DNA of 64,000 bases, from the NCBI GenBank assembly GCA_910586985.1, contig CAJUKK010000005.1, positions 62,001-126,000 on the forward strand, read 5' to 3'. The notes beneath the pieces are model-generated. The model was not told the origin of the DNA and did no database searches. It saw nothing but the letters and a program-made list of their open reading frames with translations. This DNA comes from an uncultured Christensenellaceae bacterium (lineage in GTDB: Bacteria > Bacillota > Clostridia > Christensenellales > Borkfalkiaceae). A program made the translations under genes and the position numbers. Of the stretch, positions 9,348 to 17,192 are shown in pieces (position 1 is the first letter of the stretch; each line of letters opens with the position of its first letter).

Positions 9348-9569
9348 TTAATCTTTCGCGCTCTTTACCTTTCCGCCGGCGATCTCCTGACAAGCAAGCA
9401 AAATCTCTTTTTGCTTACCAGGGAGTTCCGTCGTTCCCATCGACTGCATTTGCTCGATAATCTGACGGGTACGCTTGCTTGCTACAACGCAGAGTTCGTA
9501 ACTGCTGACGGGTTCTTCTTCCGTCCCGAGTTTTCTGATGAGTGCGTCTACCGAGGGTTCGTTAATCAT
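9348..9569 (-). CDS. rpoZ: DNA-directed RNA polymerase omega subunit
   Basis: Small RNA polymerase assembly subunit. The 73 residues contain the conserved SSYELCVVASKRTRQI helix (family SrYeLvlvaakRArqi) after an N-terminal EPSVDALIRKLG and before a divergent Lys-rich tail. It begins 2 bp after the gmk stop, the conserved gmk-rpoZ order. The gap of about 75 bp to the chosen priA start contains the priA ribosome site and nothing else I can identify. Confidence 0.9.
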   Translation of the reverse strand: MINEPSVDALIRKLGTEEEPVSSYELCVVASKRTRQIIEQMQSMGTTELPGKQKEILLACQEIAGGKVKSAKD

Positions 9570-9571
9570 AT

Positions 9572-10144
9572 TTATTCTCCTTCATTCCGCTTATTTATTT
9601 CTGTATCGATCACTTCGATCAGGCGTATCTTCGCCTCATTCAGCGCATCGTTTACAATCACGTAATCATATAACTGCTTTTGTCCGAGCTCATATTTAAC
9701 CCGTTCCAAGCGTTTTTTTATCGTCTCGTCCGACTCCGATCCACGACTTTCAAGACGGCGCGAAAGCTCCTCTATGGAAGGAGGCGCGATCATTATCAGC
9801 ACTGCCTCCGGCATAAGCCGCTTGCAGTTGAGCGCGCCGACCACGTCGATTTCAAGTATTACCGAATTATCCTTGAGCTGACGCTCGACGTACGAGCGCG
9901 GCGTGCCGTAATAATTGCCGAAGTGCTCGTCGTACTCCAAAAAACCGTTTTCGCGAATGCGGGAGACAAACTCTTCACGATCGATAAAAAAGTATTCTTT
10001 TCCGTCCGTTTCCCCTTGGCGCGGAGCGCGGGTCGTACAGGAGACGGAAAGCTTTAAGTCGTTACGCTCATTCAATATCTCTTTGACAAGCGTACCTTTT
10101 CCCACACCGGACGGTCCGGAAATAACAAATAAAACACCTTTCAT
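9572..10144 (-). CDS. gmk: Guanylate kinase
   Basis: Phosphorylates GMP/dGMP with ATP. P-loop SGPSGVGKGTL at the N-terminus, the GMP-binding SCTTRAPRQGETDGKEYFF segment, EYDEHFGNYYGTPRSYV, and LESRGSESDETIKKRL in the lid region are all present. 190 residues, normal length. It is 2 bp downstream of yicC and 2 bp upstream of rpoZ; remA, often between yicC and gmk in Bacillus, is not present. Confidence 0.95.
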   Translation of the reverse strand: MKGVLFVISGPSGVGKGTLVKEILNERNDLKLSVSCTTRAPRQGETDGKEYFFIDREEFVSRIRENGFLEYDEHFGNYYGTPRSYVERQLKDNSVILEIDVVGALNCKRLMPEAVLIMIAPPSIEELSRRLESRGSESDETIKKRLERVKYELGQKQLYDYVIVNDALNEAKIRLIEVIDTEINKRNEGE

Positions 10145-10146
10145 AA

Positions 10147-11019
10147 TTATTCCAGATTCTGGATCTGTTCCCGTATTTTTTCGATCTCGTTCTTCATTTT
10201 CAATGCGGCGGCTGTTACGCCCGCATCGCTCGATTTACTGCATACCGTATTGCATTCACGGTTAAATTCCTGTACAAGAAAGTCAAGCCGTCGCCCCACT
10301 TCGTCGCATGCACAGATGTTATGAAATTCGGCAATATGCGATTGGAGCCGCGCCAGCTCTTCGTCGATATTACATTTATCCGCAAAGATCGCCGCTTCGG
10401 TCAAGATCCTTGTTTCGTCTACTTTACCGCCCAAGTATTCCTTCATGCGCTCGGTAAGTTTCTTCCGATACTCCTCCGCCACAATGGGGGCGCGATCAGC
10501 AATCTGCTCCCGCAATTCTCCTATCGTATTCAAACGGGACAGAACGTCCGTTTTCAGCCGTTCTCCCTCCGAAAAGCGCATCGTCTTGAGCGAAGAAACT
10601 GCTTTATCAAGAGCGCAAAACAGCGCGTCTTTGAGGGCGTTATCCTCTTCCTGCGTCTCTTCCTGACGGGTCACGTCGGGCAAGCGCAATAGCATGGAAA
10701 CCGTCGTATCGTCGGCAATCGCGGGGAACTCCGACTTCAACTTTTCGGCTGCCGCAACATAGGCGCGCGCGGCGTTTAAATCTACGAAAAGCGTCTTAAT
10801 ACGTTCGCGTTTATCTGCATACGTCACGAAAACGTCTACATGTCCGCGGGCAAGTTCCCGCCGCAAGCGAGCGCGGATATCTTCTTCGTACGCGATAAAA
10901 ATACGGGGCGACTTAACCGAAATATCCAAAAAACGGTTATTCACCGATTTGAGTTCCACGGTAAGCTCAATTCCGCCTTCGCGGTATTCGCCTTTCCCAT
11001 AACCCGTCATACTGTACAT
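10147..11019 (-). CDS. yicC: YicC family endoribonuclease-like protein
   Basis: YicC proteins are conserved endoribonucleases or stress-related RNA-processing proteins. This one starts MYSMTGYGKGEY, continues ELKSVNNRFLDISVKSP, and ends with the family's helical C-terminus (ALKMKNEIEKIREQIQNLE). An upstream in-frame start at 11046 exists, but the ATG at 11019 has GGGAGG nine bases before it and matches the usual M-x-S-M-T-G start (290 aa). It is the first gene of the long minus operon; a sigma-A promoter lies 31 bp upstream. Confidence 0.9.
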   Translation of the reverse strand: MYSMTGYGKGEYREGGIELTVELKSVNNRFLDISVKSPRIFIAYEEDIRARLRRELARGHVDVFVTYADKRERIKTLFVDLNAARAYVAAAEKLKSEFPAIADDTTVSMLLRLPDVTRQEETQEEDNALKDALFCALDKAVSSLKTMRFSEGERLKTDVLSRLNTIGELREQIADRAPIVAEEYRKKLTERMKEYLGGKVDETRILTEAAIFADKCNIDEELARLQSHIAEFHNICACDEVGRRLDFLVQEFNRECNTVCSKSSDAGVTAAALKMKNEIEKIREQIQNLE

Positions 11020-11049
11020 CGGCGCACACCTCCCAATACTTATCAATTT

Positions 11050-11078
11050 ATTATACCACAGCGTCCTGATTTTTTCAA
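11050..11078 (-). promoter_or_regulatory. Sigma-A promoter of the yicC-gmk-rpoZ-priA-def operon
   Basis: On the minus strand TTGAAA (11073-11078) and TATAAT (11050-11055) are separated by exactly 17 bp. Transcription would start near 11043, 24 bp before the yicC ATG. No terminator is seen between ligA and this promoter, so read-through from pcrA-ligA is also possible. Confidence 0.8.
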
Positions 11079-11107
11079 GCGATTCGCAAAATATTCCCGA
11101 AAAACTT

Positions 11108-13066
11108 TTAGTCGTCCTTTTCGGCGTTAAGTAACTGCAAAAATTCCTCTTCCCCGATCACGGGTATTCCCGCCTTTCGTGCTTTTTCGAGCTTGCTCCC
11201 CGCACTCTCGCCCGCAATAACAAGCGTCGTTTTACCCGTAACGGAACTTGCCGACACACCCCCCGCCTCCTCGATGCGCTTTTGCGCTTCCGCACGCGAA
11301 AGGGAACTGAGACTGCCCGTTAAAACCACAATCTGTCCCGCAAACGCTCCCGTTGCCGTGCGCTTTTGAACGAACGGCGTTACGCCGCACGCGAACAGAC
11401 GATCCAACTCCGCAGCGTTTTCCTGATTGGCAAAATACGCGCAAATGGCGTTTGCGGTGATCTCGCCGATATTCTCCATTGCAATTAACTCGTCGAATGT
11501 GAGCGACTTTACCGCATCGATACTGCCGTACTCCGCCAAATCTCGGGCGGCAACTCTGCCGATCCCGCCCATGCCGAGCGCATATAAAAATCGGTCGAGC
11601 GGAATGCGTTTACTCTTTTCAATGGCGCTAAGCAGATTATTTATCTTTTTTTCCTTAAACCCTTCCAATCCCTGAAAATCTTCTGCTTTTAATCGGTAGA
11701 GATCGGAAAAGCGTCTTAAATTTTTTTGTTCGTATAAAACCGTCAACGTCGCTTCGCTCATTCCCTCCACATCCGCTGCATTTTTCGAACAATAGTGGGT
11801 GAGTTTTTGCACAACTCGCGGCGGACATTTTTCGTTGGTACAAAAAATATTTGCCCCCACCTCTTTGACCGTGCTCCCGCATGCAGGACATACAACCGGT
11901 TTTTCCACAGGAATCCCGCCCTCTCCCTCTGAGACTGCGCCCAATATTTCGGGAATGACTTCGTTAGAGCGTCGAATGAGAACGCGCGAATGCACTTTGA
12001 CCCGCTTACGGGTTAAATCTCCGTAATTGTTAAGCGTTGCACGGCGCACCGTCGCGCCCGCAAGATCGACCGGCTCCACTTCGGCAAGCGGCGTGAGCTT
12101 GCCCGTTCTGCCGATTTGCCAAAATACGTTTAAAACGGTCGTCTCCGCCTCCTCGGCTTCGAACTTGTAAGCGATCGCATAGCGCGGAAATTTATCGGTA
12201 TATCCCATCTGTTCCCGAACGGAGAGTCCGTTGACCTTGATCACCGCGCCGTCAGTCAGCACGTCAAGATTTTTACGTCCGATTTCAATCTCGTCGATAG
12301 CGGCTTTCACACTCTCGCCGCTGTCGCATACTCTAAAAAACGGGAAGGTTTTAAACCCTTCCTTTTTGAGAAACGCCATCGTCTCTTCCTGTGAGGAAAG
12401 TATGTTGGGAGACATATAATTCACGTCGTAAAACAAAATTTCCGGATTGCGCGTCTTTGTCACCTTCGGATCAAGATTACGTACCGCCCCCGCCGCCGCA
12501 TTGCGAGCGTTTTTCAGCGGCTCGTCGGGATGCTGTTCGTTATATTTTTCAAGCACAGACAACCGCATAACCGCTTCGCCGCGCACTTCGAGCGTGCCCT
12601 GATAGGAAATTTTCAGCGGAAAGCTCTGTATCGTTAGCACTTGTTCGGTAACATCTTCGCCTTCAACGCCGTTCCCGCGCGTAGTCGCGCGCACAAACGC
12701 GCCGTTTTCGTACGTAAGACACACGGTAAGTCCGTCGTATTTGTACTCAACCGTGTACGAAGTCTCTCCGACAGCCTTACGCACACGGGTAAAAAACGCG
12801 GAAAGCTCATCGTCCGTAACCGCCTTGTCCAAGCTATACAAACGCATAATGTGCGTATGACGGGTAAACGCTGCAACCGGATCGCCGCCGACCCGCCGCG
12901 TGGGCGAATCGGGATACACGACGCCGCTTTCCCGTTCAAGCGTTTTAAGTTCGTCGTACAGTTTATCGTACTCGCGATCGGACACGCTCGGATCATCGAG
13001 CACGTAATATTCATAAGCCCAACGATTTAATATATCGCATAGCTCTCTCTGTCTGTCCATATTCAC
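11108..13066 (-). CDS. ligA: NAD-dependent DNA ligase
   Basis: Seals nicks during replication and repair using NAD+. The 652 residues include the Ia domain (RWAYEYYVLDDPSVSDREYD), the adenylated Lys109 in KYDG, the OB fold, the four-Cys zinc finger (CPACGSTVKEVG...CTNEKC), helix-hairpin-helix repeats and a C-terminal BRCT domain (VVLTGSLSSLSRAEAQKRIE). Slightly shorter than the usual ~670. The ATG overlaps the pcrA stop by 4 bp. Confidence 0.95.
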   Translation of the reverse strand: MNMDRQRELCDILNRWAYEYYVLDDPSVSDREYDKLYDELKTLERESGVVYPDSPTRRVGGDPVAAFTRHTHIMRLYSLDKAVTDDELSAFFTRVRKAVGETSYTVEYKYDGLTVCLTYENGAFVRATTRGNGVEGEDVTEQVLTIQSFPLKISYQGTLEVRGEAVMRLSVLEKYNEQHPDEPLKNARNAAAGAVRNLDPKVTKTRNPEILFYDVNYMSPNILSSQEETMAFLKKEGFKTFPFFRVCDSGESVKAAIDEIEIGRKNLDVLTDGAVIKVNGLSVREQMGYTDKFPRYAIAYKFEAEEAETTVLNVFWQIGRTGKLTPLAEVEPVDLAGATVRRATLNNYGDLTRKRVKVHSRVLIRRSNEVIPEILGAVSEGEGGIPVEKPVVCPACGSTVKEVGANIFCTNEKCPPRVVQKLTHYCSKNAADVEGMSEATLTVLYEQKNLRRFSDLYRLKAEDFQGLEGFKEKKINNLLSAIEKSKRIPLDRFLYALGMGGIGRVAARDLAEYGSIDAVKSLTFDELIAMENIGEITANAICAYFANQENAAELDRLFACGVTPFVQKRTATGAFAGQIVVLTGSLSSLSRAEAQKRIEEAGGVSASSVTGKTTLVIAGESAGSKLEKARKAGIPVIGEEEFLQLLNAEKDD

Positions 13067-15399
13067 TCCAAAATCTCAAGCGGAGCAAGCGCCGCCGCTA
13101 AATCTTTATTGCCCGCTTCCATAAATTTAACCGTGACTATAAGGTTATTCGCACTGCCGCGAACTGCAACGACGACCCCCTCGCCAAACCGCTTGTGCCG
13201 AACCCGCGCACCGATTTTAAAACCTGAAATATCGTTTTGCGAAGTTTGCGCCTTTCCGTTCCCGATATTACCGAACCGCACGGGCGCGCTGCTTTGCCGA
13301 GGCGTTGCCGCCGTAGTCTTCGTTGCGCCGAAAGTTTTATAACCTTCGTCCGAGGGTTTGACCCGAACGACTTCGCCGTTACGGCGATCTCCGCGCGAAC
13401 CGTATGCGTAAGAGGATGCGTACGAACTCCCGTAACGCCCGCCGCCGTAACCGTCGTAACCGTTATCGTAATCGCCCGTATAACGCTTTTGCACAGCGGG
13501 AATATCCAATTGACTGTTGAGTTCCTCAACAAACTTAGAGCGCATCGTCGGTTCGCGCTTGCCGTATAAATAACGACACTTAGAGCGAGTCAGCCATAGC
13601 TTTTCTTTCGCACGGGTAATTGCAACATACATGAGCCGCCGCTCTTCTTCGAGATCGGAGGGATTATCGATCGCGCGCGATACCGGCATAATGCTTTCTT
13701 CCAGACCGCATAAGAAAACGCAGCGAAATTCAAGTCCCTTGACGGCGTGAATGGTCGCGATCGTTACGTAGTCGCTATCGTCCATTTCATCCGTGTCCGA
13801 GTAGAGCGTAATTTGCTGCAAATAGTCCGAGAGTGTCGCGTCCTTATTCTGCCGAACAAATTCGTCCACAGAATTTCTGAATTCTTCTATATTTGCGCGC
13901 TTTGCGATCATCTCGTCCGAATTGCCGTCATACTGTTCGAGCATACCCGAAGTCTTTACGAGATAGTCCGTAAGCTGCGAAACCGTGCCCGTCTGCGCAA
14001 TCGCCACAACTTCTTTGATATAATCGGCAAAGGCTTTCAGTTTCTGTTTGACGTTTGCGCCGAACGGCAGAAATTTTGCATCGAGCACCGCGTCAAAGAG
14101 AGAGATATCCTCTTCCGCCGCATAGTCGCGGAGCACCTGAATGGTCTTATCTCCGATTCCGCGGCGCGGCACGTTGATAATGCGGGCAATCGCTTCGCTG
14201 TCGGCAGGATTAGCGACAACGCGGAGATAAGCGAGAATATCCTTGATTTCCTTTCGTTCGAAGAACTTAAAACCGCCGAAAACTTTATACGAAATTCCGT
14301 ATTTCGTAAACTCCTGTTCGTAAGAACGGGTCAACGCGTTGATACGCATAAGCACGGCAAAATCGGAGAGTCGGTAACCCTGCTCGCGCATTTGCACAAT
14401 AAAGCGCGCAGCATAGAGCGCTTCCCCCATCTCGTCGTCCGCCTCATAAAATACAGGTTTTTCTCCCTCGGCGTTCTCCGTCCAGAGTTTTTTCGTTTTC
14501 CGGAATACATTGTGTCCGATCGAAACGTTGGCAAGAGATAAGATTGCCTTTGTCGAACGGTAATTTTGTTGTAACTTATAGACCTTTGCGTTCGGATACG
14601 AACGTTCGAAATGCAGAATATTTTCGATTTTTGCTCCACGCCATCCGTAAATGGACTGATCGTCGTCCCCTACGACGAATAAATTACCGTGTACCGAAGC
14701 AAGCATTTTAACGATATCGAATTGCACGGTATTGGTGTCCTGAAACTCGTCCACGTGCACGTAACGAAATTTACCAGCCAGATATTCGCGCGCCTCGGAA
14801 TCGGTGCTCAAAAGACGGTGCGCCTCGATTAAAAGATCGTCGAAATCAAGCGCGTTATTCGCTTTTAAATGTGTGCAATACTTACGGTATACTTTAACGG
14901 CTTCTTCGAGATTACGTTCGCCCTTGGTCTCCTTTAAATAGTCGTCGGGAGACAGCGCGAGCATTTTTGCATTGGAAATATGCCATTTAACGGACTTCAA
15001 TAACTTCTCGTCCTCTAAATTGCACTCTTTAAACGCCTGTTTGATGACGGCGGAACGCTCCTGCTCCGAATAGATGGAAAAGTTTTCGTTGAGTCCGACG
15101 CGCTCGGCATACATTCTGAGAATCTTCACGCACATAGAGTGAATGGTACACACCCACATGCCGCCGATCTCAGCCATGGAAAAAAGCCTCTCCTTCATCT
15201 CGTTCGCGGCTTTGTTTGTAAACGTAATCGAAAGAATATTCGAAGGCGCAACGCCTTTTTCTTCGATAAGATAGGCAATGCGCGTCGTCAAAACACGCGT
15301 TTTACCGCTGCCTGCGCCGGCAAGCACCAAAACCGCGCCCTCGGTGTCGAGGACGGGTTTCAACTGTTCTTCATTTAAGTATTTGAGTAATTCGTTCAT
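13063..15399 (-). CDS. pcrA: ATP-dependent DNA helicase PcrA/UvrD
   Basis: Superfamily 1A 3'-5' helicase for repair and replication. Motifs in order: Walker A AGAGSGKTRVL, TFTNKAANEM, DEFQDTN, GDDDQSIYGWRGA, QNYRST, AVKGLEF and VAITRAKEKL. A glycine/tyrosine-rich linker (about residues 650-680) leads to a Tudor-like C-terminus (GARVRHKRFGEGVVVAV) as in PcrA. The putative promoter at 15409-15437 ends only 9 bp before the ATG and GAGG is just two bases from it, which would make this mRNA almost leaderless. Confidence 0.94.
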   Translation of the reverse strand: MNELLKYLNEEQLKPVLDTEGAVLVLAGAGSGKTRVLTTRIAYLIEEKGVAPSNILSITFTNKAANEMKERLFSMAEIGGMWVCTIHSMCVKILRMYAERVGLNENFSIYSEQERSAVIKQAFKECNLEDEKLLKSVKWHISNAKMLALSPDDYLKETKGERNLEEAVKVYRKYCTHLKANNALDFDDLLIEAHRLLSTDSEAREYLAGKFRYVHVDEFQDTNTVQFDIVKMLASVHGNLFVVGDDDQSIYGWRGAKIENILHFERSYPNAKVYKLQQNYRSTKAILSLANVSIGHNVFRKTKKLWTENAEGEKPVFYEADDEMGEALYAARFIVQMREQGYRLSDFAVLMRINALTRSYEQEFTKYGISYKVFGGFKFFERKEIKDILAYLRVVANPADSEAIARIINVPRRGIGDKTIQVLRDYAAEEDISLFDAVLDAKFLPFGANVKQKLKAFADYIKEVVAIAQTGTVSQLTDYLVKTSGMLEQYDGNSDEMIAKRANIEEFRNSVDEFVRQNKDATLSDYLQQITLYSDTDEMDDSDYVTIATIHAVKGLEFRCVFLCGLEESIMPVSRAIDNPSDLEEERRLMYVAITRAKEKLWLTRSKCRYLYGKREPTMRSKFVEELNSQLDIPAVQKRYTGDYDNGYDGYGGGRYGSSYASSYAYGSRGDRRNGEVVRVKPSDEGYKTFGATKTTAATPRQSSAPVRFGNIGNGKAQTSQNDISGFKIGARVRHKRFGEGVVVAVRGSANNLIVTVKFMEAGNKDLAAALAPLEILE

Positions 15400-15408
15400 T
15401 TCCTCTTT

Positions 15409-15437
15409 ATTGTATCATAACGGTTTATTTTTATCAA
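15409..15437 (-). promoter_or_regulatory. Putative sigma-A promoter of pcrA-ligA, almost leaderless
   Basis: TTGATA (15432-15437), 17-bp spacer, TACAAT (15409-15414) on the minus strand. The -10 element is 9 bp from the pcrA ATG, so a normal start site would leave a leader of only 2-3 nt. The remaining ~175 bp up to the terminator at 15614 show no ORF or structure I can support. Confidence 0.6.
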
Positions 15438-15613
15438 GTATTTCCCCGCACTTCCCGCACGATCCGCATAAAATGCGCGTGCAAAAACTTTCCGGAAATC
15501 GGGATTTTTTATACTTCCCGAACGCCGTCCAAAAGTGGGAGAATCGTCGCATGCTTATTTCTGTCCAACGCCTTTTAACGGGATATAAATTTCTTAAATA
15601 ATGTATTGAATTT

Positions 15614-15640
15614 AAAAAAATCCCCCGAAAAAATCGGGAG
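15614..15640 (-). terminator. Rho-independent terminator after the 131-aa gene
   Basis: Read on the minus strand: a 7-bp stem (arms 634-640 and 622-628 of the 15 kb block, one G-U pair), TTTTT loop, followed by ATTTTTTT. It begins 5 bp after the stop codon of the 131-residue gene. Confidence 0.9.
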
Positions 15641-15645
15641 ACTCT

Positions 15646-16041
15646 TTACGCTTTTCTTCCTTTAAATTCAAATTCGTATTCACGTTTAAAACGTTCGAGC
15701 GCACGCAGATATTTTTCGGACAAATCGAGCGTATACCGTTGTTTTTCCGAATAGGATAGCGTCTCATAATATCTCTTATCCGTGAGACGACCGATTGCAT
15801 CGGACACTTCGCCCTCCGCAAGCAACATATCGCGAACTTTCAAATAAAACTCATCGGGTTCGTCGCCGCGGATACGCGTTGAAACCTTCTCCGCAAAATA
15901 GCGTTCCATTTTGCTCTCGTTGATTCCCTGTTCTTTCGCGTGCGTCAATTCGCTGTTCAGCTCCTCTTCGCACTGTTTCCAAAAACCTTTTTTCATACGC
16001 ATTTTCGCTTCTTTCGCAAGTGTTTTTAATGTTTTCTCCAT
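15646..16041 (-). CDS. Small helical protein of unknown function, downstream of rpsU
   Basis: 131 residues, rich in Lys, Glu and Arg, predicted all-helical and soluble, with no recognised domain. The start is well defined by AAGGAGG eight bases upstream of the ATG. It sits behind rpsU, where many Bacillota carry yqeY, but it lacks the YqeY pattern, so I do not assign that name. A weak hairpin separates it from rpsU and a strong terminator follows it, so it is probably expressed by read-through from the rpsU promoter. Confidence 0.7.
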   Translation of the reverse strand: MEKTLKTLAKEAKMRMKKGFWKQCEEELNSELTHAKEQGINESKMERYFAEKVSTRIRGDEPDEFYLKVRDMLLAEGEVSDAIGRLTDKRYYETLSYSEKQRYTLDLSEKYLRALERFKREYEFEFKGRKA

Positions 16042-16084
16042 ATGTTCGACCTCCTTGCCCGTCAGCGGAAATTCAGAAATTTAA

Positions 16085-16110
16085 AATCCGTAACATATCA
16101 GTTACGGATT
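16085..16110 (-). terminator. Hairpin between rpsU and the 131-aa gene, likely attenuating terminator
   Basis: A perfect 10-bp inverted repeat (16085-16094 and 16101-16110, six-base loop) begins 5 bp after the rpsU stop on the minus strand and is followed by TTTAAATTTCT. The interrupted U-tract suggests partial termination. The next gene's ribosome site lies about 30 bp further on. Confidence 0.65.
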
Positions 16111-16115
16111 CCTCG

Positions 16116-16292
16116 TTAGTTTTTGTTTCTCTTTCTTGCGGCTTCCGACTTCTTTCTCTTCTTTACGGAAGGCTTTTCGTAGAACTCTTTCTTCCTGAGA
16201 TCGCCGATAATGCCGTCGCGCGAGCACTTTCTTTTAAAACGGCGAAGCGCGCTTTCGAGATTCTCGTTATCTCCGACTTTAATCGTGGACAT
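16116..16292 (-). CDS. rpsU: 30S ribosomal protein S21
   Basis: 58 residues reading MSTIKVGDNENLESALRRF then KRKCSRDGIIGDLRKKEFYE, followed by a basic PSVKKRKKSEAARKRN tail. This is the complete S21 pattern (v-x-v-x-x-x-E-x-x-e-x-A-L-R-R-F-k-r; G-i-x-x-e-x-r-x-r-x-x-y-e-k-P). A near-perfect ribosome site (AGGAGGG) precedes the ATG at 16292 and a consensus promoter lies 44 bp upstream, fitting a highly expressed ribosomal gene. Confidence 0.97.
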   Translation of the reverse strand: MSTIKVGDNENLESALRRFKRKCSRDGIIGDLRKKEFYEKPSVKKRKKSEAARKRNKN

Positions 16293-16335
16293 TCTTTTCT
16301 ACCCTCCTTCGCCCTCGGCATTTGATTACCCGCCT

Positions 16336-16364
16336 ATTATAACAAACGCGTACCGTCTTGTCAA
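16336..16364 (-). promoter_or_regulatory. Consensus sigma-A promoter of rpsU
   Basis: Perfect TTGACA (16359-16364), 17-bp spacer and perfect TATAAT (16336-16341) on the minus strand, about 44 bp upstream of the rpsU start. An A-rich stretch flanks the -35 on its upstream side. Confidence 0.92.
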
Positions 16365-16402
16365 TTTTTTCTTGCGGTATTTTCGGTAAAATTTTACTTT
16401 TT

Positions 16403-17191
16403 TTAAAAAAATCGCGACGCCTTTTCTTTTAAAAAGAGATATGCCTCTTTCAGTTCGTTTTCGTCGCCAAAATCCTCTGCATAATTTTCAATGAGCACCG
16501 CGCCCGTAAATCCAACCTCTTTAAGTCGTGAAAATAATTCGTCAAAATTAAACTGCCCGCGTCCAGGGAGGCACATTTTTCCCTCCGCCATTACGTCGCT
16601 TACATGCACGTGCGTCAAATTCGATCCCATCTCCTCCAGAAATTGCCGATAGTCGTATCCTGCAATCCGCGCCTGTTTAATATCGAGCACGCCGCCGAGT
16701 TGCGGACACTGTTTTTTTAGTGCGGTAAAAATTTCGGGGCGACTATAAAGCGACCATTCGACGTTTTCATAGCAAAGCCGAACGCCGTAATTTTTGCAAA
16801 ACTCAAATATTTCGCGCGTCCGCTCTGCGGCAAACGGAAGATTTTCCCGAAAAGTACGTTTGATTCGCGCGATCCCGTGAAACGTATAGTGATCCGCGCC
16901 CAAAACGCGAGCCGAACACATTACTTTTTCCAGCCAAGAAAACGCATCCGCTTTAACGCGCGGATGCACCGCATAGAGCTGCGGCTCCAGCTGCGTGCTC
17001 AACACATGAACGGAATGAACACGCAAATCACTCATATTCTGTCTGAGCGTCTCGGCGAATATCGGATCGTACTCGCAAAACGAAGTTAAAAATATTTCCG
17101 CGCAGTCGATCCCCCAATCCGAAAAAAGCTTTACGGCGTTCTCGTTATTCTCTTTCAAAAAGAGCGAAGCCGTAGAAATTCCCACATTCAT
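16403..17191 (-). CDS. Sugar phosphate isomerase/epimerase-like TIM barrel protein
   Basis: 262-residue member of the AP-endonuclease-2/xylose-isomerase-like TIM-barrel superfamily: MNVGISTASLF at strand 1, HSVHVLS, HYTFHGIAR, CYENVEWS (metal Glu), GVLDIKQA, THVHVSD and a terminal GAVLIENY, giving the usual Glu/Asp/His metal set. The ATG at 17191 is one base past the stop of the upstream dehydrogenase, implying translational coupling; a TTG at 17209 would add six residues but does not improve the match. The reaction is not known. Its operon mates are a glycerol-1-phosphate dehydrogenase homologue and a regulator, suggesting sugar- or polyol-phosphate metabolism. I see no terminator behind it. 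Confidence 0.8.
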   Translation of the reverse strand: MNVGISTASLFLKENNENAVKLFSDWGIDCAEIFLTSFCEYDPIFAETLRQNMSDLRVHSVHVLSTQLEPQLYAVHPRVKADAFSWLEKVMCSARVLGADHYTFHGIARIKRTFRENLPFAAERTREIFEFCKNYGVRLCYENVEWSLYSRPEIFTALKKQCPQLGGVLDIKQARIAGYDYRQFLEEMGSNLTHVHVSDVMAEGKMCLPGRGQFNFDELFSRLKEVGFTGAVLIENYAEDFGDENELKEAYLFLKEKASRFF

Positions 17192-17192
17192 T

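Noticed and set aside
9274..9393. N-terminal 40-residue extension of PriA
   Set aside because: It overlaps rpoZ, is Arg/Lys/Gly-rich without homology, and the TTG at 9273 has a proper ribosome site and a family-like start.
13747..14541. Plus-strand open frame of 264 aa antisense to pcrA
   Set aside because: Lies wholly inside conserved helicase motifs on the other strand and shows no family pattern or ribosome site.
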